Part shown: one piece after another, positions 25,662 through 34,288 of the stretch
Position numbering within the stretch: the stretch's first letter is position 1
Layout: every line of letters starts with the position of its first letter
NCBI RefSeq assembly: GCF_021474685.1
Contig: NZ_JAKEIT010000013.1
Span: forward strand, 1-64,000
Direction of reading: 5' to 3'
Source: Tetragenococcus halophilus
GTDB lineage: Bacteria; Bacillota; Bacilli; Lactobacillales; Enterococcaceae
Length of the DNA: 64,000 nucleotides
Position numbers and translations under genes: made by a program
The notes under the pieces: model-generated
Database searches by the model: none
The model's input: the letters and a program-made list of their open reading frames with translations, nothing else
Told to the model about the DNA's origin: nothing

Positions 25662-26738
25662 TTATTTCCCTGCAATAATCGTTTCGATTGTAGTTTTATC
25701 CAAACCTTTTAATACTTGGATCAACATTTCGCGCGCAGCTTCAAAATCGGCAATATTAAACATGGTTTGATGTGTATGAATATAGCGTCCACATACACCA
25801 ATGACTGAGCTTGGAATTCCTTTATTTGCAATATGTGCATTGCCCGCATCAGTCCCACCTTTAGAAACAAAATATTGGTAAGGGATATTATGTGTTTCTG
25901 CCGTATCTAATAGATATTCTTTTAAACGTGGCAGCATAATTAAACCTGGGTCGTAAAGCCGCAATAAAGTCCCTTCACCTAAATGACCAAAAGTACCTTT
26001 TGTCGTTTTAGTGTCATCAGCTGCTGAACAATCAACAGCGAAAAATAAATCTGGATCAAATTTAGTCACTGCTGGTTTCACGCCTCGTAAACCAACTTCT
26101 TCTTGTACATCAGCTCCTGCAATCAAGTGATGTCCTAGTTTCTCATTTTTTAAAGCTTCCAAAGCTTCTAAAACGACCGTACAACCATAACGGTTATCCC
26201 AAGATTTTGCGATAATATTTTTCCCATTTGCAGTTTTTGTGGTTTCTACTTCTGGAACTAATGTATCACCAGGACGTACACCGTATTCTTCTGCTTCTTC
26301 TTTAGATTCAAAACCTGCATCAAATAAAACATCTGTGACTTGCAATGCTTTTTGTCCGGCAGTACCTCGCAAAAGATGAGGAGGAATAGAAGAAGAAATA
26401 CAAGGGTAGTTTCCTTTTGCCGTTTGTAAGGTGAAACGTTGTGCCGAAACTACGTAAGGATTCCACCCACCTAAAGGCGTTATTTCAAATAATCCTCGGT
26501 CTGTAATCTGAGTAATCATAAAGCCGACTTCATCCATATGTGCTGCTACCATAACACGTGGTGCTGTTTTGTCCTCATTTTCACGAATACCAAAAACACC
26601 CCCCAAACCATCTTGTTGCACATCATCGACTAAGGGCGTCATCGCCTTTTTCATATAAGCACGGATGTCTTGTTCAAATCCGCTCGTGCCTTGTAATTCT
26701 GTTAATTCTTTAATCCGTTGAAATGTTTTGTCTTCCAT
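25662..26738 (-). CDS. pepA: M42-family glutamyl aminopeptidase
   Basis: 358-residue dinuclear metallopeptidase that removes N-terminal acidic residues from peptides; it forms large dodecameric shells. Metal ligands and catalytic acids are visible: VAAHMDEVGFM (His), KSWDNRYGC (bridging Asp), DVQEEVGLRG (Glu pair), FAVDCSAADD (Asp) and the final His in YIHTHQTMF. The ATG at 26738 matches the family start MEDKTFQRIKELTELQGTSG, but the nearest good ribosome site (AAAGGAGG) is about 28 bases upstream. A non-ATG start closer to it, or a longer N-terminus, is therefore possible. Confidence 0.9.
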   Translation of the reverse strand: MEDKTFQRIKELTELQGTSGFEQDIRAYMKKAMTPLVDDVQQDGLGGVFGIRENEDKTAPRVMVAAHMDEVGFMITQITDRGLFEITPLGGWNPYVVSAQRFTLQTAKGNYPCISSSIPPHLLRGTAGQKALQVTDVLFDAGFESKEEAEEYGVRPGDTLVPEVETTKTANGKNIIAKSWDNRYGCTVVLEALEALKNEKLGHHLIAGADVQEEVGLRGVKPAVTKFDPDLFFAVDCSAADDTKTTKGTFGHLGEGTLLRLYDPGLIMLPRLKEYLLDTAETHNIPYQYFVSKGGTDAGNAHIANKGIPSSVIGVCGRYIHTHQTMFNIADFEAAREMLIQVLKGLDKTTIETIIAGK

Positions 26739-26881
26739 ATTAATATCTGGCAAAAGCCAAATCTTACCTCCTTTTTGTGTCTTATATTTTTTATTATAAC
26801 GCAAATTCGGTTACAGAAAAGCAAGTTTGATCGTAAAATCCAGTTAATTTTGCTATAATCCTTAAAAAGGAGAGCATTGCT

Positions 26882-27049
26882 ATGCGTAGCGCAACTGAAA
26901 TGATGGATCTAATTTTAGAGACTGCTCAAAAGCTGCCAGAAGTAAAGGCAGTGGCTATGAGTGGTTCTAGAGCGAATAAAAGTATCCCAAAAGATAACTT
27001 TCAAGATTTTGATATTGTTTATATTGTAGATGAAGCAACCAAGAGTTAA
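26882..27049 (+). pseudogene. N-terminal relic of an aminoglycoside 6-adenylyltransferase (ANT(6)-like)
   Basis: A 55-codon frame with a good ribosome site (AAGGAG, 9 bases before ATG) and an extended -10 TGCTATAAT at 26851-26859. The peptide begins MRSATEMMDLILETAQ and contains MSGSRANKSIPKDNFQDFDIVY, which matches the nucleotidyltransferase start of ANT(6)/AadK proteins (family about 285 residues). The frame ends right after this and the remaining 80 percent is gone. The GSRAN and DFDIVY motifs alone cannot give an active enzyme, so no resistance function is expected. Confidence 0.75.
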
Positions 27050-27125
27050 AGATCTATAAGACGACAAGAAGGATTCTATGTTAAAATATAAGTAAGTGAA
27101 TTTATGCAAAGAAAGGGGCCTGGCA

Positions 27126-27467
27126 ATGTATGAAAAAGAGCAATTAAACAATTTTAAAGGTGGCATAGCTATCGGTATAGGTATTGGCCTTTTGAGCGGC
27201 GTTGCTTCTACATTATTGATCAAAAACAAGCAAAATTTATCCGCAGACGTTATCTTACAGCGTATTAAAAAAGCCTTTTTAAAAGAAGGGGCCATCGAAG
27301 GTTCATGGATTAGTTTTGAAAAACAGCCTGTACGAAAATTTGCGGTTCGAACCGAAGGATATAACGGTGGCATTACTCGCTTAGAAGATAATCGTCTGGT
27401 CACTTACGAGTTTTTAGCTGACGCAAAAACTGGGAGTGTACTAGATATTAATCGTATTAGTGTTTAA
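27126..27467 (+). CDS. Small membrane-anchored PepSY-like protein
   Basis: 113-residue protein. A glycine-rich hydrophobic segment near residues 12-31 (GGIAIGIGIGLLSGVASTLLI) anchors it, leaving an outward domain that ends TYEFLADAKTGSVLDINRISV, typical of PepSY-type folds. I chose ATG 27126, preceded by AAGGGG, rather than an ATG ten codons earlier without a site. The domain is thought to inhibit or bind proteases in relatives; no target is visible. It converges on pepV. Confidence 0.65.
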   Translation: MYEKEQLNNFKGGIAIGIGIGLLSGVASTLLIKNKQNLSADVILQRIKKAFLKEGAIEGSWISFEKQPVRKFAVRTEGYNGGITRLEDNRLVTYEFLADAKTGSVLDINRISV

Positions 27468-27507
27468 CTTGAAACAAAGTCATGCCGTAAAGCTTACTTT
27501 TCCTGAT

Positions 27508-27548
27508 AAAAAAAGTTCCGAGCCGTTTAATGACTCGGAACTTTTTTG
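27508..27548. terminator. Bidirectional terminator between the PepSY-like gene and pepV
   Basis: GTTCCGAG and CTCGGAAC form the stem; A and T runs flank it, 41 bases after the PepSY-like stop and 28 before the pepV stop. Confidence 0.9.
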
Positions 27549-27575
27549 TTCATATACAGTTATTTTATTGATTTT

Positions 27576-28988
27576 TTACTTTGCTAAGCGATAAATTGCA
27601 TCTGCATAAATAACTGCTGCACGATACAAATCATCTAATACCATAAACTCGTTTGCTTGATGCATTGTATCTTTAGCTCCGGGAAACATTGCCCCAAAAG
27701 CAACGCCTCGTTCTAACAAACGACCATAAGTGCCGCCGCCAATGATTTGTTCTTCCCCTTTTTCACCAGTATGTTCTTCATAAACATCCAACAATGTTTC
27801 AACTAATGGATCTTCTTGCGGAACATAGTGAGGCAGCATATGATGTCCGCCGATAGATAAACTAACGCCATACTCACCGATCGTATCATTGATCACCGCT
27901 TGGATAGTGTCTGCTGAAGTTCCTTGTGGGTAACGAAAATTCAAATTGATCAATGAATGATCTTTATTGATATCAAAATCAAAGATACCTGCGTTCATGG
28001 TCAATTGTCCCATTTTAGGATCTTTAAAATCTACCCCTAAGTTTTTACCATAAAAATCTTCATGAATGTAAGAGCCAGCAACATGTAAAAAGTTCTTGGC
28101 ACCATCAGCAAAATCATATTTATCTAGAAAGTTGGCTAACCAAGTTGCAGCGTTATGTCCAAATTGTGGGCTAGCGCCATGAGAACCTTTCCCAGCGACC
28201 CTAAAAATAATAGTATTTTCTTCTCTATCACTAGAACCTGTGATTGGATTTATCCCAAGATATTCAGAAAAAGCAATATCCATTGCATCTGCCTGTTCAG
28301 CAGTTACTGTTTTTACTCGAGCAAAAGCACTTGTAGGTACCATATTGGCACGTAAACCACCTTGGAATTGTTCTAAAACATAATCTCCATCATTTGCTGT
28401 TTCAATATGCACTTCAATCGAAACATTCCCTTTTTCTCCATTAATAATTGGAAATTCAGCATCAGGAGAAAAACCAAAGTCAGGTGTCTCTTCTTTTTCA
28501 AAATAATGGTCCATATCGCCCCAGCCGCTTTCTTCATCTGAACCTACGACAAAGCGGACTTTTTTAGATAAAGGTAAATTTAATTCTTTAATGATTTTCA
28601 TTGCATAATAAGCAGCAATACTTGGACCTTTATCATCTGAAGAACCACGAGCAAATAATTTACCATCTTTTACTACAGGATCATATGGATCAGTATCCCA
28701 GTCATCGCCTGCAGGCACTACATCCATGTGGCCAAAAATCCCTAGCGTCTCTTCACCTTCGCCAAATTCAATATGCCCTGCATAGTTGTCTACATTTTTA
28801 ACCGTGAAACCATCACGTTCACCATAAGAAAGCATTTGTTTCAACCCATCACGAGGGCCTGGACCAAAGGGTGCGTCAGCTGTTATTTTATCATCGTCAC
28901 GTTCACTTTTTACCTTTAATAGTTCTTTTAAATCATCTAAAAGATCGTCTTTTCTTGCATCGACCTCTTTTTGCCAATCAATTGCCAT
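27576..28988 (-). CDS. pepV: Dipeptidase PepV (M20 family)
   Basis: 470-residue zinc dipeptidase of the cytosol, typical of lactic acid bacteria. M20 landmarks are present: FGHMDVVPAGDDW (His ligand, catalytic Asp), RGSSDDKGPSIAAYY (bridging Asp), VGSDEESGWGDM (catalytic Glu) and the late EQIIGGGTYGRL and MFPGAKDTMHQANEF (last His ligand). ATG 28988 follows GGGGG at 8 bases. It degrades dipeptides released by other peptidases such as PepA. Monocistronic. Confidence 0.94.
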   Translation of the reverse strand: MAIDWQKEVDARKDDLLDDLKELLKVKSERDDDKITADAPFGPGPRDGLKQMLSYGERDGFTVKNVDNYAGHIEFGEGEETLGIFGHMDVVPAGDDWDTDPYDPVVKDGKLFARGSSDDKGPSIAAYYAMKIIKELNLPLSKKVRFVVGSDEESGWGDMDHYFEKEETPDFGFSPDAEFPIINGEKGNVSIEVHIETANDGDYVLEQFQGGLRANMVPTSAFARVKTVTAEQADAMDIAFSEYLGINPITGSSDREENTIIFRVAGKGSHGASPQFGHNAATWLANFLDKYDFADGAKNFLHVAGSYIHEDFYGKNLGVDFKDPKMGQLTMNAGIFDFDINKDHSLINLNFRYPQGTSADTIQAVINDTIGEYGVSLSIGGHHMLPHYVPQEDPLVETLLDVYEEHTGEKGEEQIIGGGTYGRLLERGVAFGAMFPGAKDTMHQANEFMVLDDLYRAAVIYADAIYRLAK

Positions 28989-29147
28989 AGTCAATTCCCC
29001 CTCGAAATTTTAACTTCTCTTTTATCATACCATTTATTTTCTCGATAAAAAAGTTTTACAAAACGGTCATTTCATTTAAGTCATTTTTCTTTACTAAGCC
29101 GAAGCGTTATAATAAAAATAAGCCAATGTTTTTAAGGAGTTGTTTTT

Positions 29148-29972
29148 ATGCAAACTTTATCAAAAGAATGTTTATCCATTATCCAAAAGCGTCCACAAAA
29201 TTCTCATAAGGGAACCTTTGGACGTACCGTCTTAGTTGGAGGAAATGCTCAGTTTGGTGGCGCGATTATAATGAGTACGGAAGCTTGTGTACAGGCCGGT
29301 AGTGGTTTAACTACCGTCATTACTGATCCAACGAATCATCCGGCTTTACATGCGCGCATGCCAGAAGCTATGTCTGTTGATTGGAATGATAGACAGTTAT
29401 GCGACTCGGTTATCGCCTCGGCAGATATCATATTAATTGGTCCTGGTTTGGGTGAAGATAAGAAAAGTCAAGAGCTATTATCCTATATTTTTAAATCACA
29501 AACAAAAGACCAGTATCTAATTATTGACGGTTCAGCAATTTCCTTATTCGCCAAAGGAAATGAAGCGTTACCTTATCCAGAAATGACGGTTTTTACGCCG
29601 CATCAAATGGAATGGCAACGTTTGAGTGGTATAAAAATTGCCGATCAAACTGAAGAAATAAATCAAGCTGTCCAACAAGAGTTACAAGCAACTATTGTTT
29701 TGAAAAGTCATCAAACAGAAATTTACGATGATAGAAATGCTTTTCAAAATCCCCTAGGTAATCCTGGCATGGCAACTGGCGGAACCGGGGACACTTTAGC
29801 TGGCATGATCGCTGGATTTTTAGCACAATTTCCTCATTCAGTTGAAACGATCAATGCCGCGGTTTACTTACACAGTTATATCGCTGATCAATTGGCTCAG
29901 GATAATTACGTCGTCTTACCTACTAAAATTAGCCAAGCTTTGCCTTATTGGATGAAAAAGTTTGAAAAATAA
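29148..29972 (+). CDS. nnrD: ADP-dependent NAD(P)H-hydrate dehydratase
   Basis: 274-residue enzyme that repairs hydrated NADH/NADPH using ADP. Family features include HKGTFGRTVLVGGNAQFGGA near the start, the GPGLGED loop, and the nucleotide-binding NPGMATGGTGDTLAGMIAGFLAQ region with its catalytic Asp. It stands alone, without the epimerase (NnrE) domain that is fused in many bacteria. An AAGGAG site precedes the ATG by 9 bases. It converges on ackA with a shared terminator. Confidence 0.92.
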   Translation: MQTLSKECLSIIQKRPQNSHKGTFGRTVLVGGNAQFGGAIIMSTEACVQAGSGLTTVITDPTNHPALHARMPEAMSVDWNDRQLCDSVIASADIILIGPGLGEDKKSQELLSYIFKSQTKDQYLIIDGSAISLFAKGNEALPYPEMTVFTPHQMEWQRLSGIKIADQTEEINQAVQQELQATIVLKSHQTEIYDDRNAFQNPLGNPGMATGGTGDTLAGMIAGFLAQFPHSVETINAAVYLHSYIADQLAQDNYVVLPTKISQALPYWMKKFEK

Positions 29973-29983
29973 TTTAGACCTCA

Positions 29984-30024
29984 TAAAATAAGCCTCGAGT
30001 AAAAACCCGAGGCTTATTTTATAA
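29984..30024. terminator. Bidirectional terminator between nnrD and ackA
   Basis: AAAATAAGCCTCG and CGAGGCTTATTTT form a perfect stem with a 9-base loop, immediately between the two converging stops. Confidence 0.92.
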
Positions 30025-30038
30025 ACTATTATGTCTTA

Positions 30039-31229
30039 TTAATCATTTTTACGTAATGATTCTACATCACGCGCGATCACTAATTCTTCATCTGTTGGTA
30101 CCAATAACACTTTGACCTTGGAATCATCAGTGGAGATCACTCTTTCCTTACCACGTACATTATTTTTCTCTGGATCGATTTCACAACCAAACCAAGTCAT
30201 TCCATTAATAATATTCGCACGTGCATTCGCATCGTTTTCTCCAATACCAGCAGTAAATACAATCGCATCTACACCGTTCATTGTACTTACATAGCTGGCG
30301 ATATATTTACGTATACGATCGGCAAAAATATCCAAAGCGATTTTTACGTCTTTATTATCCATATTATCTTCCAAATCACGCATGTCACTTGAAATATCAG
30401 TCAAACCAAGTAAACCTGATTTTTTGTTCAAGATATTTAACATTTCATCGATATCAATATTTAATTTATTCATTAAATATTGTAAAACAGCTGGGTCAAT
30501 ATCTCCAGAACGTGTTCCCATAGTAACACCTGCTAGTGGCGTAAAGCCCATTGAAGTATCTACTGATTTGCCATTTTCAACAGCAGTAATAGAAGCACCA
30601 TTACCTAAGTGACAAGTAATAATTTTCAAGTCTTCAAGTGGACGATCAAGCATATCAGCTGCACGTTCTGCCACATAGCGATGACTGGTTCCATGAGCCC
30701 CATACTTACGGATTCCATATTCTTTTCGGTATTCTAGAGGAATACTATAGCGGGCATTTGATTCTGGCATGTTGGCATGAAAAGCTGTATCAAAAACAGC
30801 TACATTAATAACATTAGGTAACAACTCTTTAAATGCGCGAATCCCCATCAAATTAGCTGGATTATGCAATGGTGCAAAGTCAGCTAGTTCTTCAATTTTT
30901 TGCATAACATCGTCATCAATCACTACCGATTGATCAAAATATTGTCCGCCTTGAACAACACGATGGCCTACGCCGGTGATTTCATCATAAGAAGCTAAAA
31001 TGTCTAATTCGAGCAATTGATCTAACAACATTTTAACCGCTACTTCATGATCATCAATATCTTTTGTCACTTCATATTCTTGGTCGTCTCCATATTCAAT
31101 TGTAAAGATAGAATCTTTCAAACCGATTCTTTCTACAATTCCTTTAGCTACGACTTCTTCTGACGGCATTTCATATAATTGCCATTTTAAACTTGAACTT
31201 CCTGCATTAATCGAAATTGTTTTTGGCAT
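30039..31229 (-). CDS. ackA: Acetate kinase
   Basis: 396-residue ASKHA-fold enzyme that interconverts acetyl phosphate and acetate with ATP synthesis. The ends of the fold are clear: [46 protein letters not shown] and [15 protein letters not shown] precedes the ATG. It probably makes ATP from acetyl phosphate supplied by the phosphoketolase at 5856-8219. It lies 48 bases after a YtxK-type methyltransferase gene, the same arrangement as in many Firmicutes. Confidence 0.96.
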   Translation of the reverse strand: MPKTISINAGSSSLKWQLYEMPSEEVVAKGIVERIGLKDSIFTIEYGDDQEYEVTKDIDDHEVAVKMLLDQLLELDILASYDEITGVGHRVVQGGQYFDQSVVIDDDVMQKIEELADFAPLHNPANLMGIRAFKELLPNVINVAVFDTAFHANMPESNARYSIPLEYRKEYGIRKYGAHGTSHRYVAERAADMLDRPLEDLKIITCHLGNGASITAVENGKSVDTSMGFTPLAGVTMGTRSGDIDPAVLQYLMNKLNIDIDEMLNILNKKSGLLGLTDISSDMRDLEDNMDNKDVKIALDIFADRIRKYIASYVSTMNGVDAIVFTAGIGENDANARANIINGMTWFGCEIDPEKNNVRGKERVISTDDSKVKVLLVPTDEELVIARDVESLRKND

Positions 31230-31277
31230 TTTTATCCCCTTTTCTCTTATTTTAAAATTTTATTATTAATAATAAAC

Positions 31278-32291
31278 CTAATTTGCTAAATTAGCAGCTT
31301 GCCATTCTTTAAATTCTTTAAAGAAAGCTGTCACTTGAGACGGCTCTTTTAATGAAGCTACTTTTGCTAACAATACTTCAGGTACTTGCTGAGCTGTTTT
31401 TCCTTTTTGCTGTAAAATCAAAATACTTTTACTAGCAGCCTTGTTTTTAAATAGGTCTTCTGGTAATTGAATAATGCCTTGTAAATATACTTTACCTGTC
31501 AACCATTTTTTTAAATACTCACTTTGATCTGTTTCTAGAAAGTTTGTAGGGACTAAAAACAAACCAAATCCATCTTCTTTGACATACTTCATGCTTTGTT
31601 CCAGCAACAAATGATGGGCAAAACTATGATCTTTTTCTGCCGCTGTATCAAATTTCTTCGCATTTTCATCCATTGGATAATAACCAACGGGTAAATCACT
31701 TAAAACCGCATCACTCGGATCCATTAATAAATCCGTAGTTGCATCCTGATGAATAAATGTCACATCTGTCGGCAACCACTGGCTATTACTAGCTGCCACA
31801 GCTAACATGGTTTCATCATTATCTACACCATAAGCATGCAAACCATAGCCTTCTTTTTCAAGGTTTGTCAATACCGTAGAAAGTAAATTTCCCATCCCAC
31901 AAGCTAGATCGGCAATCGTTTTTAATGAATCTTTTTTGGGATATAATTGCTCTAATAAAAAGACAAATAAAAAACCAATACTATCTGGAGTTAATTGATG
32001 GTTTGGCTGTAGCGGCTCTGTCTGCATTCCTTTTAAAAGCAATAACTGCGAAAGCTTACGACGTTCTTCTTTTTCTAAAGAAATTCCTTGAAGTTTTTGA
32101 TATATCCGTTGAATCTCTTCTACCGTTGACTGCTTAGGGACATCATTAACAACACGAACTTGATAGTGATCATTAATGTTTTCAATATTTTCTATGTAAG
32201 CATCTAAATAAGAAGTTTCTAGTGCATTTTGCAATAGTTGAATGGCCTCAAGTTGTAAATTAAAGCTTTCTTCAACATTTTCTGCAGACAT
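31278..32291 (-). CDS. YtxK-type class I SAM-dependent methyltransferase
   Basis: 337-residue protein. The SAM-binding motif IADLACGMGNLLSTVL lies near residues 118-136, and a catalytic-type motif SDLPVGYYP replaces the NPPY of adenine-N6 DNA methylases. The N-terminal 90 residues are helical, as in YtxK. Members of this group are regularly encoded between the comG operon and ackA, exactly as here. Substrate unproven; no specificity subunit or restriction gene is near, so a restriction-modification role is unlikely. Confidence 0.84.
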   Translation of the reverse strand: MSAENVEESFNLQLEAIQLLQNALETSYLDAYIENIENINDHYQVRVVNDVPKQSTVEEIQRIYQKLQGISLEKEERRKLSQLLLLKGMQTEPLQPNHQLTPDSIGFLFVFLLEQLYPKKDSLKTIADLACGMGNLLSTVLTNLEKEGYGLHAYGVDNDETMLAVAASNSQWLPTDVTFIHQDATTDLLMDPSDAVLSDLPVGYYPMDENAKKFDTAAEKDHSFAHHLLLEQSMKYVKEDGFGLFLVPTNFLETDQSEYLKKWLTGKVYLQGIIQLPEDLFKNKAASKSILILQQKGKTAQQVPEVLLAKVASLKEPSQVTAFFKEFKEWQAANLAN

Positions 32292-32418
32292 AGTCTTCCC
32301 CCACTTCCTTAGTTTACTATAACAATAAATTCACCTGTTTTATTTTATCTGATTTACCCTAAATAATCAACTAACTCCATTTATAGCACTTTTCCCTCTC
32401 TTAAATTTCGTATTTGAA

Positions 32419-32447
32419 TAAAAACAGAATGGTCCCATTCTGTTTTT
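32419..32447 (-). terminator. Terminator of the comG operon
   Basis: AAAACAGAATGG and CCATTCTGTTTT stem with flanking A/T runs, about 30 bases after the comGG stop. Confidence 0.85.
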
Positions 32448-32473
32448 ATGTCACGCATTTTTATTGTGTATTA

Positions 32474-32827
32474 TTATTTACTTTCTTCTGTGCTTTTTTC
32501 TATTACTTCTTTAAATTTTCTTTCTTGGTCTTCCACATAAACAGTTAAAACTAAATGGTTATCCTTTTTTTCATAACTTAACTTTCCCTGATTATAAAAC
32601 ACTTCTCCTGTTTTTGAACGTTTATTTTCTGCTAGTGCTTGATAATCTGTCAAAAATAATTCTTTAATAATTTGCGCTTCATAGTATTGGCGAGTACGAC
32701 GCGTAAATTGCGCTTGAATACGATAGTTTTCTGCTAAAAATAGTAGTAAAATACTAAGGACAACCACTGTGAAAACTGCCGTCAGTAGCACGCCTCCTTC
32801 ATGTTTTTTCGATCGTCCATTTCCCAT
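32474..32827 (-). CDS. comGG: Competence pseudopilus minor component ComGG
   Basis: 117-residue last protein of the comG operon. It has an N-terminal basic head, one hydrophobic helix (LLTAVFTVVVLSILLLFL) and a charged tail; unlike the other pseudopilins it lacks a clear prepilin cleavage motif, which is normal for ComGG. Assigned mainly by position and shape. The ATG at 32827 has GGAGA 9 bases upstream; a start five codons earlier has none. It overlaps comGF by 29 bases. Confidence 0.75.
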   Translation of the reverse strand: MGNGRSKKHEGGVLLTAVFTVVVLSILLLFLAENYRIQAQFTRRTRQYYEAQIIKELFLTDYQALAENKRSKTGEVFYNQGKLSYEKKDNHLVLTVYVEDQERKFKEVIEKSTEESK

Positions 32828-33236
32828 TTTTTGTTTCTCCATTCAAAAAAGTTACCGTAAATAAAACATATCTATTATTTTTTCGAAACTCTAATCGTTT
32901 TACTTCTGTTAAAATTGGTTCATATCCGTTTTTTTCGCGTATAGCGATCTCACTTCGATTAGCATTTAACTCGATCCGACATTCATATTCTCTTTTTGTC
33001 GTTGAATTTATCTTGTCATAGTAAATCTTATCTTTTGCTAGACGAGAAAAACGACCTTCAGCTAGTTTATTTTCAAATTGTATCAAAAATACATGCCACT
33101 CTTGTAGATTTCTACCGTAAACCATTTGTTGTACTTGTTTACTCTGTTGAAAAACGCCTAAAATCCCTGTTAAAAATAGACCTAAAACCATCAGTGCAAT
33201 TGCACATTCTATTAATGTAAACCCTTTATTTTTCAC
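32799..33236 (-). CDS. comGF: Competence pseudopilin ComGF
   Basis: 145-residue prepilin-like protein with the cleavage motif KGFTLIECAIALMVLG right at the start, followed by the usual hydrophobic helix. Its GTG start overlaps the end of comGE by 11 bases. It is a minor component of the transformation pseudopilus that draws DNA to the membrane. The ribosome site is weak, so coupling to comGE translation is likely. Confidence 0.85.
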   Translation of the reverse strand: MKNKGFTLIECAIALMVLGLFLTGILGVFQQSKQVQQMVYGRNLQEWHVFLIQFENKLAEGRFSRLAKDKIYYDKINSTTKREYECRIELNANRSEIAIREKNGYEPILTEVKRLEFRKNNRYVLFTVTFLNGETKNGKWTIEKT

Positions 33237-33549
33237 GTATAAACGTCCAATCTTGTTGATTTGTAGAAATTTTTGCTTGTGTCATAGGGCTTTTTTGATA
33301 AAAAATTGTAAAATTTCCATCTCTTTTTACTTGATAACTAGCAGTTTCTAGTTCATAATTTCTTCGTTCCTTTGTCTCTTCATACAACACACGCAGCATT
33401 TGTAACTCTTCTTGGCTTTCTTTGGTCTTTTTTAGTACATGAATTTGGCTTGTCTGAAAAAGAAAAACGGTTGTCGTTAAAAGAGATAAAGCAATAATAC
33501 ATTCTAGCAAAATAAAACCGTTATTTAATGGATGTGATATTTTTTTCAT
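33226..33549 (-). CDS. comGE: Competence pseudopilin ComGE
   Basis: 107-residue minor pseudopilin: a basic leader (MKKISHPLNNG), the modified cleavage motif NGFILLECIIALSLL, one hydrophobic helix, then a short soluble part. The ATG at 33549 has GGGGG upstream. It overlaps comGD by 29 bases. Assigned by motif and operon position between comGD and comGF. Confidence 0.82.
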   Translation of the reverse strand: MKKISHPLNNGFILLECIIALSLLTTTVFLFQTSQIHVLKKTKESQEELQMLRVLYEETKERRNYELETASYQVKRDGNFTIFYQKSPMTQAKISTNQQDWTFIREK

Positions 33550-33955
33550 AATGCCCCCTTGCAAACAAAAAACGATAAGTGATTTGTTGTTCATTTTTAT
33601 CCCAATAAAAATGGATATTTTGTAAACTGCTGTTATTTCCAGAGCCTGAATTAAAATAAAGTGTTTTGCTTCTACTTGCCCTTAAATCCTTTGGTAGATC
33701 GAGTTTTTCGATGGTATCTGTATAAAAATAATATTGCTGGGTGTTATCTTTTTGTATCATCTTTGTTTTCTTATTGGATGTAATGGCGGCTTGCTGGGTT
33801 GCAAGAATATTTTTTTCAAAGTGGTCAAAAAAATGAATAACATCCAGCGTCTCTTTAGTATCTTTTATAACAATTGAAGGAAGTGCAATAAATAAAGTTA
33901 CGACCAATAGCACCAACAAGGACTCGATCAAAGTAAAAGCTTGATGAGTTTTCAT
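33521..33955 (-). CDS. comGD: Competence pseudopilin ComGD
   Basis: 144-residue minor pseudopilin with the prepilin motif HQAFTLIESLLVLLVV and a long hydrophobic helix. AGGAGA precedes the ATG by 5 bases. It lies 9 bases after comGC. Part of the type IV-like competence pilus. Confidence 0.88.
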   Translation of the reverse strand: MKTHQAFTLIESLLVLLVVTLFIALPSIVIKDTKETLDVIHFFDHFEKNILATQQAAITSNKKTKMIQKDNTQQYYFYTDTIEKLDLPKDLRASRSKTLYFNSGSGNNSSLQNIHFYWDKNEQQITYRFLFARGHYEKNITSIK

Positions 33956-33964
33956 GACATTCTC

Positions 33965-34288
33965 CTAATTTTTATACTTTTTGTATACCTTATATTGTTC
34001 GGGCGTGACTAATTCTTTCAACTTACTATCGGTGATTTTTTGGTTATGATTGATTTCATAAACTTCAATCTGAGTCTCAACAGTTTTGACAATAGCTTCA
34101 TCTCCTTGCTCTGAAACTGTATCTTTTTGCTTTGATAAATTAGGGATAAATAGCAAGACTAAAACACTAATAATTAAAAGTACGATCATCATTTCTATTA
34201 ATGTAAATGCTTTTTTGGATATTTTTTTAAGTTTAATCAATTGATTGTGTAAAAATTCGCTTAATTGAAACTTCCGTATTTTTGTCAT
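33965..34288 (-). CDS. comGC: Major competence pseudopilin ComGC
   Basis: 107-residue major pilin of the transformation pilus. The prepilin motif KKAFTLIEMMIVLLIISVL follows an unusually long basic leader of about 26 residues. The ATG at 34288 overlaps the comGB stop (ATGA), and GGAGG lies 9 bases upstream. The prepilin peptidase ComC that would cleave it is not in the window. Confidence 0.92.
   Translation of the reverse strand: MTKIRKFQLSEFLHNQLIKLKKISKKAFTLIEMMIVLLIISVLVLLFIPNLSKQKDTVSEQGDEAIVKTVETQIEVYEINHNQKITDSKLKELVTPEQYKVYKKYKN

Noticed and set aside
26915-27403. 162-codon minus-strand frame
   Set aside because: It is antisense to the ant(6) relic and the PepSY-like gene and has no coding features of its own.
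31278-32291. Restriction-modification system built on the YtxK-type methyltransferase
   Set aside because: No restriction or specificity gene is near, and the comG-ytxK-ackA order is a common housekeeping arrangement.
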